Shown here: positions 1 to 6,355 of the stretch, piece after piece
How the letters are laid out: each line of letters begins with the position of its first letter
Numbering within the stretch: position 1 is the stretch's first letter
NCBI GenBank assembly: GCA_934133175.1
Contig: CAKPAX010000033.1
Span: 1 to 12,515 of the forward strand
Source: an uncultured Clostridia bacterium
Lineage (GTDB): Bacteria; Bacillota; Clostridia; TANB77; CAG-508
Direction of reading: 5' to 3'
Length of the DNA: 12,515 nt
Notes under the pieces: model-generated
The model's database searches: none
What the model was told of the DNA's origin: nothing
What the model saw: only the letters and a program-made list of their open reading frames with translations
Made by a program: the position numbers and the translations under genes

Positions 1-789
1 GATATGGTAGACGATCCAGAATTATTAGAATTAGTTGAAATGGAAGTTAGAGACTTATTATCAAGCTATGATTTCCCAGGAGACGAAATCCCAGTTATAA
101 AAGGATCATCTCTAAAAGTATTAGAAAGTACATCTACAGATCCTAACGATCCTGTATATGCACCTATGAAAGAATTAATGGATGCAGTTGATAGCTACAT
201 CCCAACACCAGAAAGACCAATCGATCAACCATTCCTAATGCCTGTTGAAGACGTATTCACAATTACAGGTAGAGGAACAGTTGCTACAGGTAGAGTAGAA
301 AGAGGAATAGTTAAACTTTCTGACGAAGTTGAAATTATCGGTCTTTCTACAGAAAGAAGAAAAACAGTTGTTACTGGTGTAGAAATGTTCAGAAAATTAT
401 TAGATCAAGCAGAAGCTGGAGATAACATTGGTGTTCTATTAAGAGGTATAGATAGAAAAGACATCGAAAGAGGTCAAGTTCTTTGTAAACCAGGAACAAT
501 ACATCCACATACAAAATTCACATCAGAAGTTTATGTATTAACTAAAGATGAAGGTGGAAGACATACTCCATTCTTCAACGGATATAGACCACAATTCTAT
601 TTCAGAACAACAGACGTTACAGGTGTTATTGAATTACCAGAAGGAACAGAAATGGTAATGCCAGGAGATAACGTTTCAATGACAATCGAATTAATCACTC
701 CTATCGCTATCGAAAAAGGATTAAGATTCGCTATTCGTGAAGGTGGTAGAACAGTTGGTTCAGGTGTTGTTGCTGACATAATCGAATAA
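1..789 (+). CDS. tuf: Elongation factor Tu, 3' part (5' end outside window)
   Basis: EF-Tu is the cytosolic GTPase that delivers aminoacyl-tRNA to the ribosome. The visible 262 residues start at the D of the NKxD guanine-specificity motif (DMVDDPELLELVEMEVRDLL) and run to a normal C-terminus (GGRTVGSGVVADIIE, then TAA). About 135 residues, including the P-loop and switch regions, lie before the window. The end of the G domain is followed by domain 2 (VFTITGRGTVATGRVERG) and domain 3 (CKPGTIHPHTKFTSEVYVL, GYRPQFYFRTTDVTG). The ATG at position 4 is internal and not the start. The G5 motif reads SSL instead of the usual SAL. Codon use is more C-rich than in neighbouring genes, as expected for a highly expressed gene. 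A terminator follows directly, so tuf ends its transcription unit here. Confidence 0.98.
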   Translation, partial: DMVDDPELLELVEMEVRDLLSSYDFPGDEIPVIKGSSLKVLESTSTDPNDPVYAPMKELMDAVDSYIPTPERPIDQPFLMPVEDVFTITGRGTVATGRVERGIVKLSDEVEIIGLSTERRKTVVTGVEMFRKLLDQAEAGDNIGVLLRGIDRKDIERGQVLCKPGTIHPHTKFTSEVYVLTKDEGGRHTPFFNGYRPQFYFRTTDVTGVIELPEGTEMVMPGDNVSMTIELITPIAIEKGLRFAIREGGRTVGSGVVADIIE

Positions 790-792
790 TAT

Positions 793-826
793 AAAAAAAA
801 TAGAGCTTTAGGGCTCTATTTTTTTT
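793..826 (+). terminator. Intrinsic terminator of tuf
   Basis: A 6-bp stem TAGAGC (801-806) / GCTCTA (813-818) with a 6-nt loop is extended by an A8 run (793-800) opposite a T8 run (819-826). It begins three bases after the tuf stop codon. The A-tract, stem and T-tract arrangement is classic for a Rho-independent terminator. Confidence 0.9.
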
Positions 827-846
827 GTCAAATCAGTATTAAATAC

Positions 847-875
847 TTGCTTTTTTATAAAAAGAATAATAAAAT
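847..875 (+). promoter_or_regulatory. Probable sigma-A promoter of plsX
   Basis: TTGCTT (847-852) and TAAAAT (870-875) are separated by exactly 17 bases, about 50 bases before the plsX start codon and just after the tuf terminator. A second possible -10 (TATTAT, 881-886) lies close downstream, so the exact start of transcription is uncertain. Confidence 0.5.
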
Positions 876-925
876 GGATATATTATAAATACTATATAAA
901 TAATAAACAATTAGGAGGACTTAAA

Positions 926-1954
926 GTGAAGATACTTTTAGATGCTATGGGTGGAGATAAAGCACCAGATGCTAATATAAAGGGTGCAGTTAAAGCCATT
1001 AATCAAATAAAGGCAGAAGTAATATTAATAGGTAAAGAAGAAGTAATAAGAAGTAAAATAAAAGAATTTTATGGAAAAGAAATAGAAGAAATTTCGGATA
1101 GACTAAAAATAAAAAATGCAACAGAAACAATAGAAATGGAAGACACACCAACACTTGCAATAAAACATAAAAAAGACTCATCAATGGTTGTTGGATTTAG
1201 TATGTTAAAACAAGGAGAAGGAGATGTATTTATTTCTGCTGGAAATTCAGGTGCATTGTTAACAGGAGCAACATTATTAGTTGGAAGAATAAAAGGAATA
1301 GATAGACCAGCATTAGCAGGAATTTTACCAGCTTATAAAAGTAGGTTATTATTAATAGATTGTGGATCTAATACAAATTGTAAGCCAATTAACTTATTAC
1401 AGTTTGCACAAATGTCTAGTATATATTTAAGAAATACATTTGGAAATGAAAAACCAAGAGTAGGATTACTAAATATAGGAACAGAAGAAACAAAGGGAAA
1501 TGAACTAATAAAAGAATCATATAAATTAATAAAAGAAAAAGCAGATGAATTAGATATTGAATTTGTGGGAAATGTAGAAGGAAGAGATGCCTTTTCTGGA
1601 AAAATAGATATTTTAGTTGCAGATGGATTTACAGGAAATGTATTTTTAAAAACTGTTGAAGGTGTTGGAAAATTAGTAAAAAGAACATTATCAGAAAGTA
1701 TTAAAAAAAATGTGTTTACAATGCTTGGAGCACTTCCTGCAATGCCATCAATAAATGCACTTTCAAAAGCAATGGATTATAAAGAATATGGTGGAGCATT
1801 ATTTTTAGGGGTAAAAAAGCCAGTTGTAAAAGCACATGGAAGCAGTGATGAAAAATTATTTGAATTTACAATAAAACAAGCAGAGCAATTTGTTGAAAAC
1901 AAAGCAGTAGATAAAATGATAGAAAAATTTCAAAATGAAAATAAAACTGAATAG
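926..1954 (+). CDS. plsX: Phosphate acyltransferase PlsX
   Basis: PlsX converts acyl-ACP and phosphate into acyl-phosphate, the donor PlsY uses to acylate glycerol-3-phosphate in the first step of phospholipid synthesis. It is a peripheral membrane enzyme. The 342-residue length is usual for the family. Family landmarks are visible in order: N-terminal MKILLDAMGGDKAPD, SAGNSGALLTGAT near residue 105, LLNIGTEETKGN, FVGNVEGRD, ADGFTGNVFLKTVEG, and AHGSSDEKLF near the C-terminus. The start is GTG at 926, supported by AGGAGG at 913-918 with a 7-base gap. No terminator hairpin is visible before acpP, so read-through into acpP is likely. That suits the biochemistry, since acyl-ACP is the PlsX substrate. 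Confidence 0.97.
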   Translation: MKILLDAMGGDKAPDANIKGAVKAINQIKAEVILIGKEEVIRSKIKEFYGKEIEEISDRLKIKNATETIEMEDTPTLAIKHKKDSSMVVGFSMLKQGEGDVFISAGNSGALLTGATLLVGRIKGIDRPALAGILPAYKSRLLLIDCGSNTNCKPINLLQFAQMSSIYLRNTFGNEKPRVGLLNIGTEETKGNELIKESYKLIKEKADELDIEFVGNVEGRDAFSGKIDILVADGFTGNVFLKTVEGVGKLVKRTLSESIKKNVFTMLGALPAMPSINALSKAMDYKEYGGALFLGVKKPVVKAHGSSDEKLFEFTIKQAEQFVENKAVDKMIEKFQNENKTE

Positions 1955-1987
1955 TTGGTACAAAAATAAAATAATTATAAACATTAC

Positions 1988-2016
1988 TTGACAAATATGA
2001 AAACATATAATATAAA
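1988..2016 (+). promoter_or_regulatory. Strong sigma-A promoter of acpP
   Basis: A perfect -35 TTGACA (1988-1993), a 17-base spacer and TATAAA (2011-2016, one mismatch) lie 34 bases after the plsX stop. This gives acpP its own strong promoter in addition to possible read-through from plsX, as expected for one of the most abundant small proteins in the cell. Confidence 0.8.
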
Positions 2017-2066
2017 TGTTACATATAATAAACAAAATAAAAAGAAATATACTAGAGATACTTGAG

Positions 2067-2075
2067 AGGAGGTGA
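2067..2075 (+). promoter_or_regulatory. Ribosome binding site that fixes the acpP start
   Basis: AGGAGGTGA matches the full anti-Shine-Dalgarno sequence and lies 10 bases before the ATG at 2086. An in-frame TTG at 2062 lies upstream of and runs into this site, so it cannot be the start. The spacing is slightly long, but the pairing is unusually extensive. Confidence 0.8.
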
Positions 2076-2085
2076 ACTTATAATA

Positions 2086-2325
2086 ATGAGTTCAGAAGAA
2101 GTTTTTGAAAAAGTAAAAGAGATAATTGTAGAACAATTAGGAGTAGCAGAAACATCTGTTACATTAGAAGCATCATTTATAGATGATTTAGGAGCTGATT
2201 CTTTAGATATAGTTGAATTAATAATGGCTTTAGAGGAAGAATTTGATATAGAAATTCCTGATAGCGATGCAGAAAAAGTAGTTACTGTAGGAGACGTAGT
2301 AGACTACATAAAAGAAAATGTTTAA
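2086..2325 (+). CDS. acpP: Acyl carrier protein
   Basis: AcpP carries growing acyl chains on a 4'-phosphopantetheine arm for fatty acid synthesis and supplies them to PlsX. From the ATG at 2086 the product is 79 residues, the standard ACP size, and strongly acidic. The attachment motif GADSLDIVEL places the modified serine at residue 39. The four-helix pattern is recognisable (helix I VFEKVKEIIVEQLG, helix II DSLDIVELIMALEEEF, helix IV VGDVVDYIKENV). A longer reading from TTG 2062 would add eight residues encoded by the ribosome binding site and is rejected. The fabD, rnc or smc neighbours often seen beside acpP are absent. Confidence 0.97.
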   Translation: MSSEEVFEKVKEIIVEQLGVAETSVTLEASFIDDLGADSLDIVELIMALEEEFDIEIPDSDAEKVVTVGDVVDYIKENV

Positions 2326-2349
2326 TAAAATAAAGAGTTTATTATTATA

Positions 2350-2391
2350 CACACTCAGATGTTAATTTATTTAGCAACGAGTGTGCTTTTT
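2350..2391 (+). terminator. Intrinsic terminator of acpP
   Basis: CACACTC (2350-2356) pairs with GAGTGTG (2379-2385), and an inner GTT/AAC (2361-2363, 2376-2378) can close the loop further. The stem is followed by C and a T5 run (2387-2391). It lies 24 bases after the acpP stop. The loop is longer than usual, which lowers certainty a little. Confidence 0.75.
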
Positions 2392-2445
2392 ATTATAAGA
2401 AAAGAATGATTGTAAAGAAGATAATAATTATTATTTATATTGTAC

Positions 2446-2480
2446 AAAAAAAGAAAGTCATTGGTATACCATTGACTTTC
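2446..2480 (-). terminator. Intrinsic terminator of the minus-strand small gene
   Basis: GAAAGTCA (2453-2460) pairs with TGACTTTC (2473-2480). After one mismatch, TGGT/ACCA extends the stem around a 2-nt loop. On the minus strand the stem is followed by seven T (A7 at 2446-2452). It lies 38 bases after the stop of the gene at 2519-2758 and faces the acpP terminator, insulating the two convergent units. Confidence 0.85.
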
Positions 2481-2518
2481 CAAAAATGAAATATTTTTGT
2501 TCTTGTTTTTCTTATGGG

Positions 2519-2758
2519 TTATCTGTAGGTATCTGTTATTTCACAGGTACAAGGGTTTAAGTTTCCCTGCATTCTCTGCATCTCATAAGGAGATACAACC
2601 TGACATCCTCTTGTGACAGGCTCAACCCAACGTGAATGAATGTTTTTCTTTCTTCTAAAGAAAGAAAATTTTTTCTTCTTTGGGGTAGGAGTATTATACA
2701 TCTCATACTGATACTCATAAGGTTTCATTACTATACATGCTGTTCTTGATTTTTTCAT
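2519..2758 (-). CDS. Small basic protein of unknown function (79 aa)
   Basis: I do not recognise this protein. It is a real gene on context: AGGAG (2765-2769) lies seven bases before its ATG, a perfect consensus promoter precedes it (2821-2849), and a good terminator follows. The N-terminal third is tyrosine-rich (KPYEYQYEMYNTP, residues 12-24). A very basic stretch follows (KKKKFSFFRRKK, 27-38). The C-terminal half carries RWVEPVTRGCQ (43-53) and ends with NPCTCE (68-73). Cysteines lie at 8, 52, 70 and 72 and a histidine at 41, so metal or redox binding is possible but not shown. There is no signal peptide or membrane segment, so it is presumably cytosolic. The basic patch could bind nucleic acid or phospholipid. 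The upstream glycosyltransferase gene is only 132 bases away on the same strand with no clear terminator between, so read-through is possible. Confidence 0.75.
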   Translation of the reverse strand: MKKSRTACIVMKPYEYQYEMYNTPTPKKKKFSFFRRKKNIHSRWVEPVTRGCQVVSPYEMQRMQGNLNPCTCEITDTYR

Positions 2759-2820
2759 TTTTTTCTCCTTTTCTTTTGGTTATTTAACCTAATGAAATTT
2801 CTACTATAAATTACAATTAT

Positions 2821-2849
2821 ATTATAACATTATTTACATAAAATGTCAA
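2821..2849 (-). promoter_or_regulatory. Perfect consensus sigma-A promoter of the small unknown gene
   Basis: Read on the minus strand, TTGACA (2844-2849) and TATAAT (2821-2826) match consensus at all twelve positions with a 17-base spacer. Transcription should start near 2814, giving a leader of about 55 bases before the ATG at 2758. Confidence 0.85.
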
Positions 2850-2890
2850 ATTAGTACAAATTGTATTGAATTGAACAAATATAGTAATAC

Positions 2891-3595
2891 TTAATTATTT
2901 ATAACAGAATCAAAATCTTCTTGAGAAATATACCCATATTCCAACATTCTTTTAAGAACTTGTGCTTGTCTTTGTTCAGCTAAATCTGGATTTTTAGTAG
3001 GAGCATACACAGAAGGAGCATTAGGCACACCAGCTAACATAGAAGCTTCAGAAAGATTTAATTCTTTAGGTTCTTTATTATAATATCCTTCACTTGCTTG
3101 TTTTATCCCATAATAACCATTACCAAAATAAGCTGTATTAACATATAATTCAAAAATCTCTTTTTTATTATAATTTTTTTCCAAATCATATGCAGCAAAA
3201 AATTCCGCTATTTTTCTTATGGCATTTTTACTCTGATCGAAACATACATTTTTAGCAACTTGTTGAGTTATAGTGCTTCCACCTTCTTGTAATTCCATAT
3301 GTTTAATATTTATATAAATGGCTCTAGCAATTGCAATAGGATCAATTGCACCATGTTCATAAAATCTATGATCTTCTGTTGCAATAACTGCATTTATATA
3401 ATCTTCATTTAAATCATCAAAATTGACAAAATCATTATCATTTCTTATAGTGTTAACTCTGCTTGATAAACTATTTTCTTTTAAAGCATTAGAATAATAA
3501 TTATATCCTAAAAATAAAAGTATAGAGGTACATATAATTAGCAAAATAAATATGAAAACTATAATTTTAAATAATATATTTTTTAATATTTTCAT
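2891..3595 (-). CDS. Membrane-anchored monofunctional peptidoglycan glycosyltransferase (GT51)
   Basis: This enzyme polymerises lipid II into glycan strands outside the membrane. The 234 residues have a short basic N-terminus (MKILKNILFK), one hydrophobic anchor (about 9-31) and a GT51 domain with its signature motifs. IATEDHRFYEHGAID holds the first catalytic glutamate (E74), GGSTITQQVAKN spans about 105-116, RKIAEFFAAYDLEKNY holds the second glutamate (E131), and FELYVNTAYFGNGYYGI and EASMLAGVPNAPSVY follow. In the first motif the usual H-x-G-x-D reads HGAID. It ends where the GT domain ends, with no transpeptidase domain and no continuation beyond the stop, so it is of the stand-alone MtgA/Mgt type. 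The start is the ATG at 3595 because GGTGAT precedes it; the ATG four codons upstream (3607) has no ribosome binding site and lies at about the predicted transcript start. Confidence 0.92.
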   Translation of the reverse strand: MKILKNILFKIIVFIFILLIICTSILLFLGYNYYSNALKENSLSSRVNTIRNDNDFVNFDDLNEDYINAVIATEDHRFYEHGAIDPIAIARAIYINIKHMELQEGGSTITQQVAKNVCFDQSKNAIRKIAEFFAAYDLEKNYNKKEIFELYVNTAYFGNGYYGIKQASEGYYNKEPKELNLSEASMLAGVPNAPSVYAPTKNPDLAEQRQAQVLKRMLEYGYISQEDFDSVINN

Positions 3596-3598
3596 AAC

Positions 3599-3604
3599 AT
3601 CACC
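3599..3604 (-). promoter_or_regulatory. Ribosome binding site that fixes the glycosyltransferase start
   Basis: On the minus strand GGTGAT is followed by GTT and then the ATG at 3595. The alternative ATG at 3605-3607 overlaps its upstream edge and has only AT-rich sequence before it. Confidence 0.6.
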
Positions 3605-3611
3605 CATATAT

Positions 3612-3639
3612 ATTATATAATTTTTTTTGATTTTGTAAA
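3612..3639 (-). promoter_or_regulatory. Probable sigma-A promoter of the glycosyltransferase gene
   Basis: On the minus strand TTTACA (3634-3639) and a perfect TATAAT (3612-3617) are 16 bases apart. Transcription would start near 3605, leaving a leader of only about ten bases before the ATG at 3595. Confidence 0.6.
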
Positions 3640-3698
3640 TGACTATTTTGTCATAAAATGTATATTAAACAGTGTAACCATAACAGATGTATTATTCA

Positions 3699-3704
3699 TA
3701 TAAT
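3699..3704 (+). promoter_or_regulatory. Possible -10 element of dapF
   Basis: TATAAT lies 27 bases before the dapF start, but no good -35 exists at 16-18 bases (AACCAT at 17). If used, the leader is about 20 bases and the promoter would be weak or activator-dependent. Confidence 0.35.
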
Positions 3705-3730
3705 TTACTAATAGAAAGAGAGGTATTTAT

Positions 3731-4573
3731 ATGATTGTTTTTGATAAGATGCAGGCTGTAGGGAATGATTTTGTAGTTATAGATGCAACTAAGGGATTAC
3801 CTATATATAATTTAAAAGTATTAACTAGATTTATTTGTGATAGACATATTGGAATTGGAGCAGATGGAGTAATATTTTTTGAATATAGTAGAGTGGCAGA
3901 TTTTAAAATGAGGATTTTTAATAGTGATGGAACAGAAGCAGAGATGTGTGGCAATGGAATAAGGTGTTTGGCAAAGAAATTATATAATCACAAATATATT
4001 GAGAAAAAGGAATTTAGTATAGAAACTTTAGCAGGTATAAAAAAAGTAAAAATGTACATATCTGAAACTCAAAATGAAAAAATAGAAATAAATATGGGAG
4101 AAGTTCTTTTTGGAGCAAAGTCAAGAGTTGCATACTTGCCACGAGGGTTTGAAAATAGTGATTTTGTAGAAGTAAAATACAAAGAAGAAATATTTAAACT
4201 TTATTTAGTATCTGTGGGAAACCCACATAGTGTTTGTTTTGTAAATGATTTTAATTCTTTTAATTTTGAAGAAGTAGGAAAATTTATTGAGAATTATAAA
4301 TGTTTTCCAAGCAAAACAAATGTTGAATTTGTTCAAATCAAAAATAAAAATAGTATAGTAGTTAAAGTATGGGAAAGAGGAGTAGGAAGAACATTAGGAT
4401 GTGGAACAGGCGCAATTGCTTCTGCAACAGCAGCAATTAAAAATAAATTCACAGAAAGTGATGTAATTGTGGATTTAGAGGGAGGAAAAGTAGAAATAAA
4501 AGAAATTAATAATGAAATGTATTTAATAGGTGATGCAAAATTTGTATATGAAGGAAAGATACTAGATTTATAA
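3731..4573 (+). CDS. dapF: Diaminopimelate epimerase
   Basis: DapF interconverts LL- and meso-diaminopimelate with two catalytic cysteines and no cofactor, making the meso-DAP needed for lysine and for the peptidoglycan stem. The 280-residue length is typical. The first catalytic cysteine is C73 in EMCGNGIRC, preceded by FNSDGTEAE, and the second is C224 in LGCGTGA. MQAVGNDFVVIDA at the N-terminus and VGNPHSVCFV are further family landmarks. The start is the ATG at 3731 with GAGAGG (3717-3722) upstream. It is divergent from the glycosyltransferase gene and convergent with murE. DapF follows DapL (6356-7591) directly in the pathway, although the genes are not in one operon. Confidence 0.97.
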   Translation: MIVFDKMQAVGNDFVVIDATKGLPIYNLKVLTRFICDRHIGIGADGVIFFEYSRVADFKMRIFNSDGTEAEMCGNGIRCLAKKLYNHKYIEKKEFSIETLAGIKKVKMYISETQNEKIEINMGEVLFGAKSRVAYLPRGFENSDFVEVKYKEEIFKLYLVSVGNPHSVCFVNDFNSFNFEEVGKFIENYKCFPSKTNVEFVQIKNKNSIVVKVWERGVGRTLGCGTGAIASATAAIKNKFTESDVIVDLEGGKVEIKEINNEMYLIGDAKFVYEGKILDL

Positions 4574-4591
4574 AATAAAAGTTAATATAAA

Positions 4592-4623
4592 TAAAGGCAT
4601 GAAATTTTTTATTCATGCCTTTA
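4592..4623. terminator. Bidirectional terminator between dapF and murE
   Basis: AAAGGCATGAA (4593-4603) and TTCATGCCTTT (4612-4622) form a perfect 11-bp stem, extended by T4592/A4623, with an 8-nt loop. The hairpin lies 18 bases after the dapF stop and 5 bases after the murE stop on the other strand. T-rich flanks exist in both directions, so it probably serves both convergent genes. Confidence 0.85.
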
Positions 4624-4628
4624 AATAA

Positions 4629-6119
4629 TTATTTTTTTACACCATTTTTTATCATTTCATCAATTATTTGGGAAATAACAACTCTTTCATTATAAGGGTA
4701 TTTAACACCATTTCTTTCTAAATATAAGTCATGTCCTAAACCAGGAATAACAATTATATCACCTTTTTGAGCTATTTCAATAGCATATTTAATTCCTTCT
4801 GTTCTATCAACAATAATTTTATAAGGTTTTCCTGTTGGAATAATACCTTTTTCAATATCTTTTAGAATAGATAAAGGATCTTCTGTTCTAACTTGATCAG
4901 ACATTAAAACAGTAAAGTCAGCAAGTCTACCAGAAATCTCTCCCATTATAGGTCTTTTTGCTTTATCACGATCGCCTCCAACGCCCCAAGCACAAATAAC
5001 TCTACCTTTTGCATAAGATCTAACAGCTGTTAAAATGCTTTCTAAACTAGATGGAGTGTGAGCATAGTCTATCATTATAGTTAATCCTAATTTATTAGGA
5101 ACTAATTCACTTCTACCAAGAACTTTAAGATCTTTTAATGCATCTTTTATTTCATTAGCAGGTACATTAAAAACAGATGTTGTAGCAATTGCGCCAATTG
5201 CGTTATAAATACTGAATCTACCAGGAATTGATGCTTCTATTTGTTCTGGTTTACCGTTTATAGGTAATTCAAAATCTATATAAGAATCTGTTATTTTTAT
5301 TTTATCTGGATTTGCTTTAAAGTCTGATTCATTATCTATAGAAAAAGTAATAATATTCTTTTCTGGAAGTAAAGAAGAAATAGTTTTTACTTTTTCATCA
5401 TCATTATTTATAACAATAGTTTTGGCTAGCTTTAAAAGTGCAAGTTTACAATTAAAATAATCTTCCATATTTGGATGTTCATTTTTACTAATATGATCTT
5501 CTGAAAGATTTGTAAATAATGCTACATCAAAATCACAACCGGTTACTCTATTAAGTTTCATGGCTTGAGAAGAAACTTCTATAATAGCGACTTCTACATT
5601 TTTTTCTACCATCATTGCCAAATATTTTTGAATTTCTATACTTTCTGGAGTTGTTCTATCTGTATCTTCAATTTTTTCATCATTTATATATACGGCAATA
5701 CTGCCAATTAAACCAACATTTAATCCATGTTTTTCTAAAATAGATTTAATCATAAAAGTTGAAGTTGTTTTTCCTTTTGTACCAGTTACTCCAATTAATT
5801 TTAATTTCTTTGAAGGATTATCATAAAAATTGCAGGCTAAAATTGCTAGTGCTTTTCTTGTATCTTTTACAGATATAACAGGAATATTATAGTTTAAAGA
5901 ATTAACATCAACATCTGGTTCAACAATAACTGCAATTGCACCATTTTCTATAGCACTTGGAATAAATTCTATTCCGTTTTTAGAAAATCCATTTATTGCA
6001 ACAAAAAGTCCTCCTTCTTTAATTTTTCTGGAATCTGAATGAATATTGGTAATATCAACTTCTAGATTTCCATTTGTGTTTAAAATATCTACATTATTTA
6101 ATAAATTTAATAGTTTCAT
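4629..6119 (-). CDS. murE: UDP-MurNAc-tripeptide synthetase (MurE), divergent substrate motif
   Basis: This ATP-dependent cytosolic ligase adds the third stem amino acid to UDP-MurNAc-L-Ala-D-Glu. The 496 residues show the three Mur-ligase domains: an N-terminal UDP-binding domain (DITNIHSDSRKIKEGGLFVA, 22-41), the central ATPase with P-loop GVTGTKGKTT (110-119), TTPES, EVSSQAMKL, TNLSEDH and probable carbamylated K225, and a C-terminal domain with LGRSEL, DYAHTPSSLE and VGGDRDKAKRPIMGE. Where DAP-specific MurE has DNPR, this protein reads DQVR (408-411), followed by the normal TEDP. The later GKGHE reads GLGHD (460-464). The arginine is kept, and the flanking dapF and dapL genes favour meso-DAP as substrate, but specificity is not certain. 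The start is the ATG at 6119, with AAAGGGAT about eight bases upstream. Confidence 0.9.
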   Translation of the reverse strand: MKLLNLLNNVDILNTNGNLEVDITNIHSDSRKIKEGGLFVAINGFSKNGIEFIPSAIENGAIAVIVEPDVDVNSLNYNIPVISVKDTRKALAILACNFYDNPSKKLKLIGVTGTKGKTTSTFMIKSILEKHGLNVGLIGSIAVYINDEKIEDTDRTTPESIEIQKYLAMMVEKNVEVAIIEVSSQAMKLNRVTGCDFDVALFTNLSEDHISKNEHPNMEDYFNCKLALLKLAKTIVINNDDEKVKTISSLLPEKNIITFSIDNESDFKANPDKIKITDSYIDFELPINGKPEQIEASIPGRFSIYNAIGAIATTSVFNVPANEIKDALKDLKVLGRSELVPNKLGLTIMIDYAHTPSSLESILTAVRSYAKGRVICAWGVGGDRDKAKRPIMGEISGRLADFTVLMSDQVRTEDPLSILKDIEKGIIPTGKPYKIIVDRTEGIKYAIEIAQKGDIIVIPGLGHDLYLERNGVKYPYNERVVISQIIDEMIKNGVKK

Positions 6120-6186
6120 ATAAAAAATCCCTTTCTTTTAGAAACCAAAAAGAAAATAAATTATTATTTTTCCTTATTTGGGAACA

Positions 6187-6215
6187 ATTATATATCTTTT
6201 AAAATAAAAAGTAAA
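6187..6215 (-). promoter_or_regulatory. Probable sigma-A promoter of murE
   Basis: On the minus strand TTTACT (6210-6215) and a perfect TATAAT (6187-6192) are separated by 17 bases. The start of transcription would be near 6180, leaving a leader of about 60 bases with no riboswitch-like structure that I can recognise. Confidence 0.65.
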
Positions 6216-6269
6216 GAAAATTAAATCACTAAAACATATAAAATTTGATATTATTTTAAGTAGTTTGTA

Positions 6270-6298
6270 TTGAAAAACAAAAAATAAAATGATATAAA
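6270..6298 (+). promoter_or_regulatory. Probable sigma-A promoter of dapL
   Basis: TTGAAA (6270-6275) and TATAAA (6293-6298) with a 17-base spacer match ten of twelve consensus positions. The promoter lies back to back with that of murE, 54 bases apart. The predicted transcript begins at an AT-only hairpin (6303-6326). Confidence 0.7.
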
Positions 6299-6342
6299 TA
6301 ATAAAAAAATAATAATTTATTTTTTTAGTGTATATAAATATA

Positions 6343-6351
6343 AAAGGTGAT
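6343..6351 (+). promoter_or_regulatory. Ribosome binding site that fixes the dapL start
   Basis: AAAGGTGAT ends four bases before the ATG at 6356. An in-frame GTG at 6347 lies inside this site and therefore cannot be the initiation codon. Confidence 0.75.
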
Positions 6352-6355
6352 AAAA

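Noticed and set aside
1952..1990. Possible FapR-type operator (AGTTGGTAC) before acpP
   Set aside because: Only a fragment resembles a half-site and no inverted partner is present.
2062..2085. TTG start giving an 87-residue acyl carrier protein
   Set aside because: The extra codons are made of the AGGAGGTGA ribosome binding site. The ATG at 2086 gives a standard 79-residue ACP.
2644..2668. Perfect 11-bp hairpin (TTTTCTTTCTT / AAGAAAGAAAA) followed by T6 on the + strand
   Set aside because: It lies within the coding sequence of the small basic protein, encodes its Lys/Arg/Phe patch and has almost no GC pairs. A terminator function on the + strand is not needed here because acpP already has one.
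6347..6355. GTG start for dapL three codons upstream
   Set aside because: The GTG lies inside the GGTGAT ribosome binding site of the ATG at 6356.
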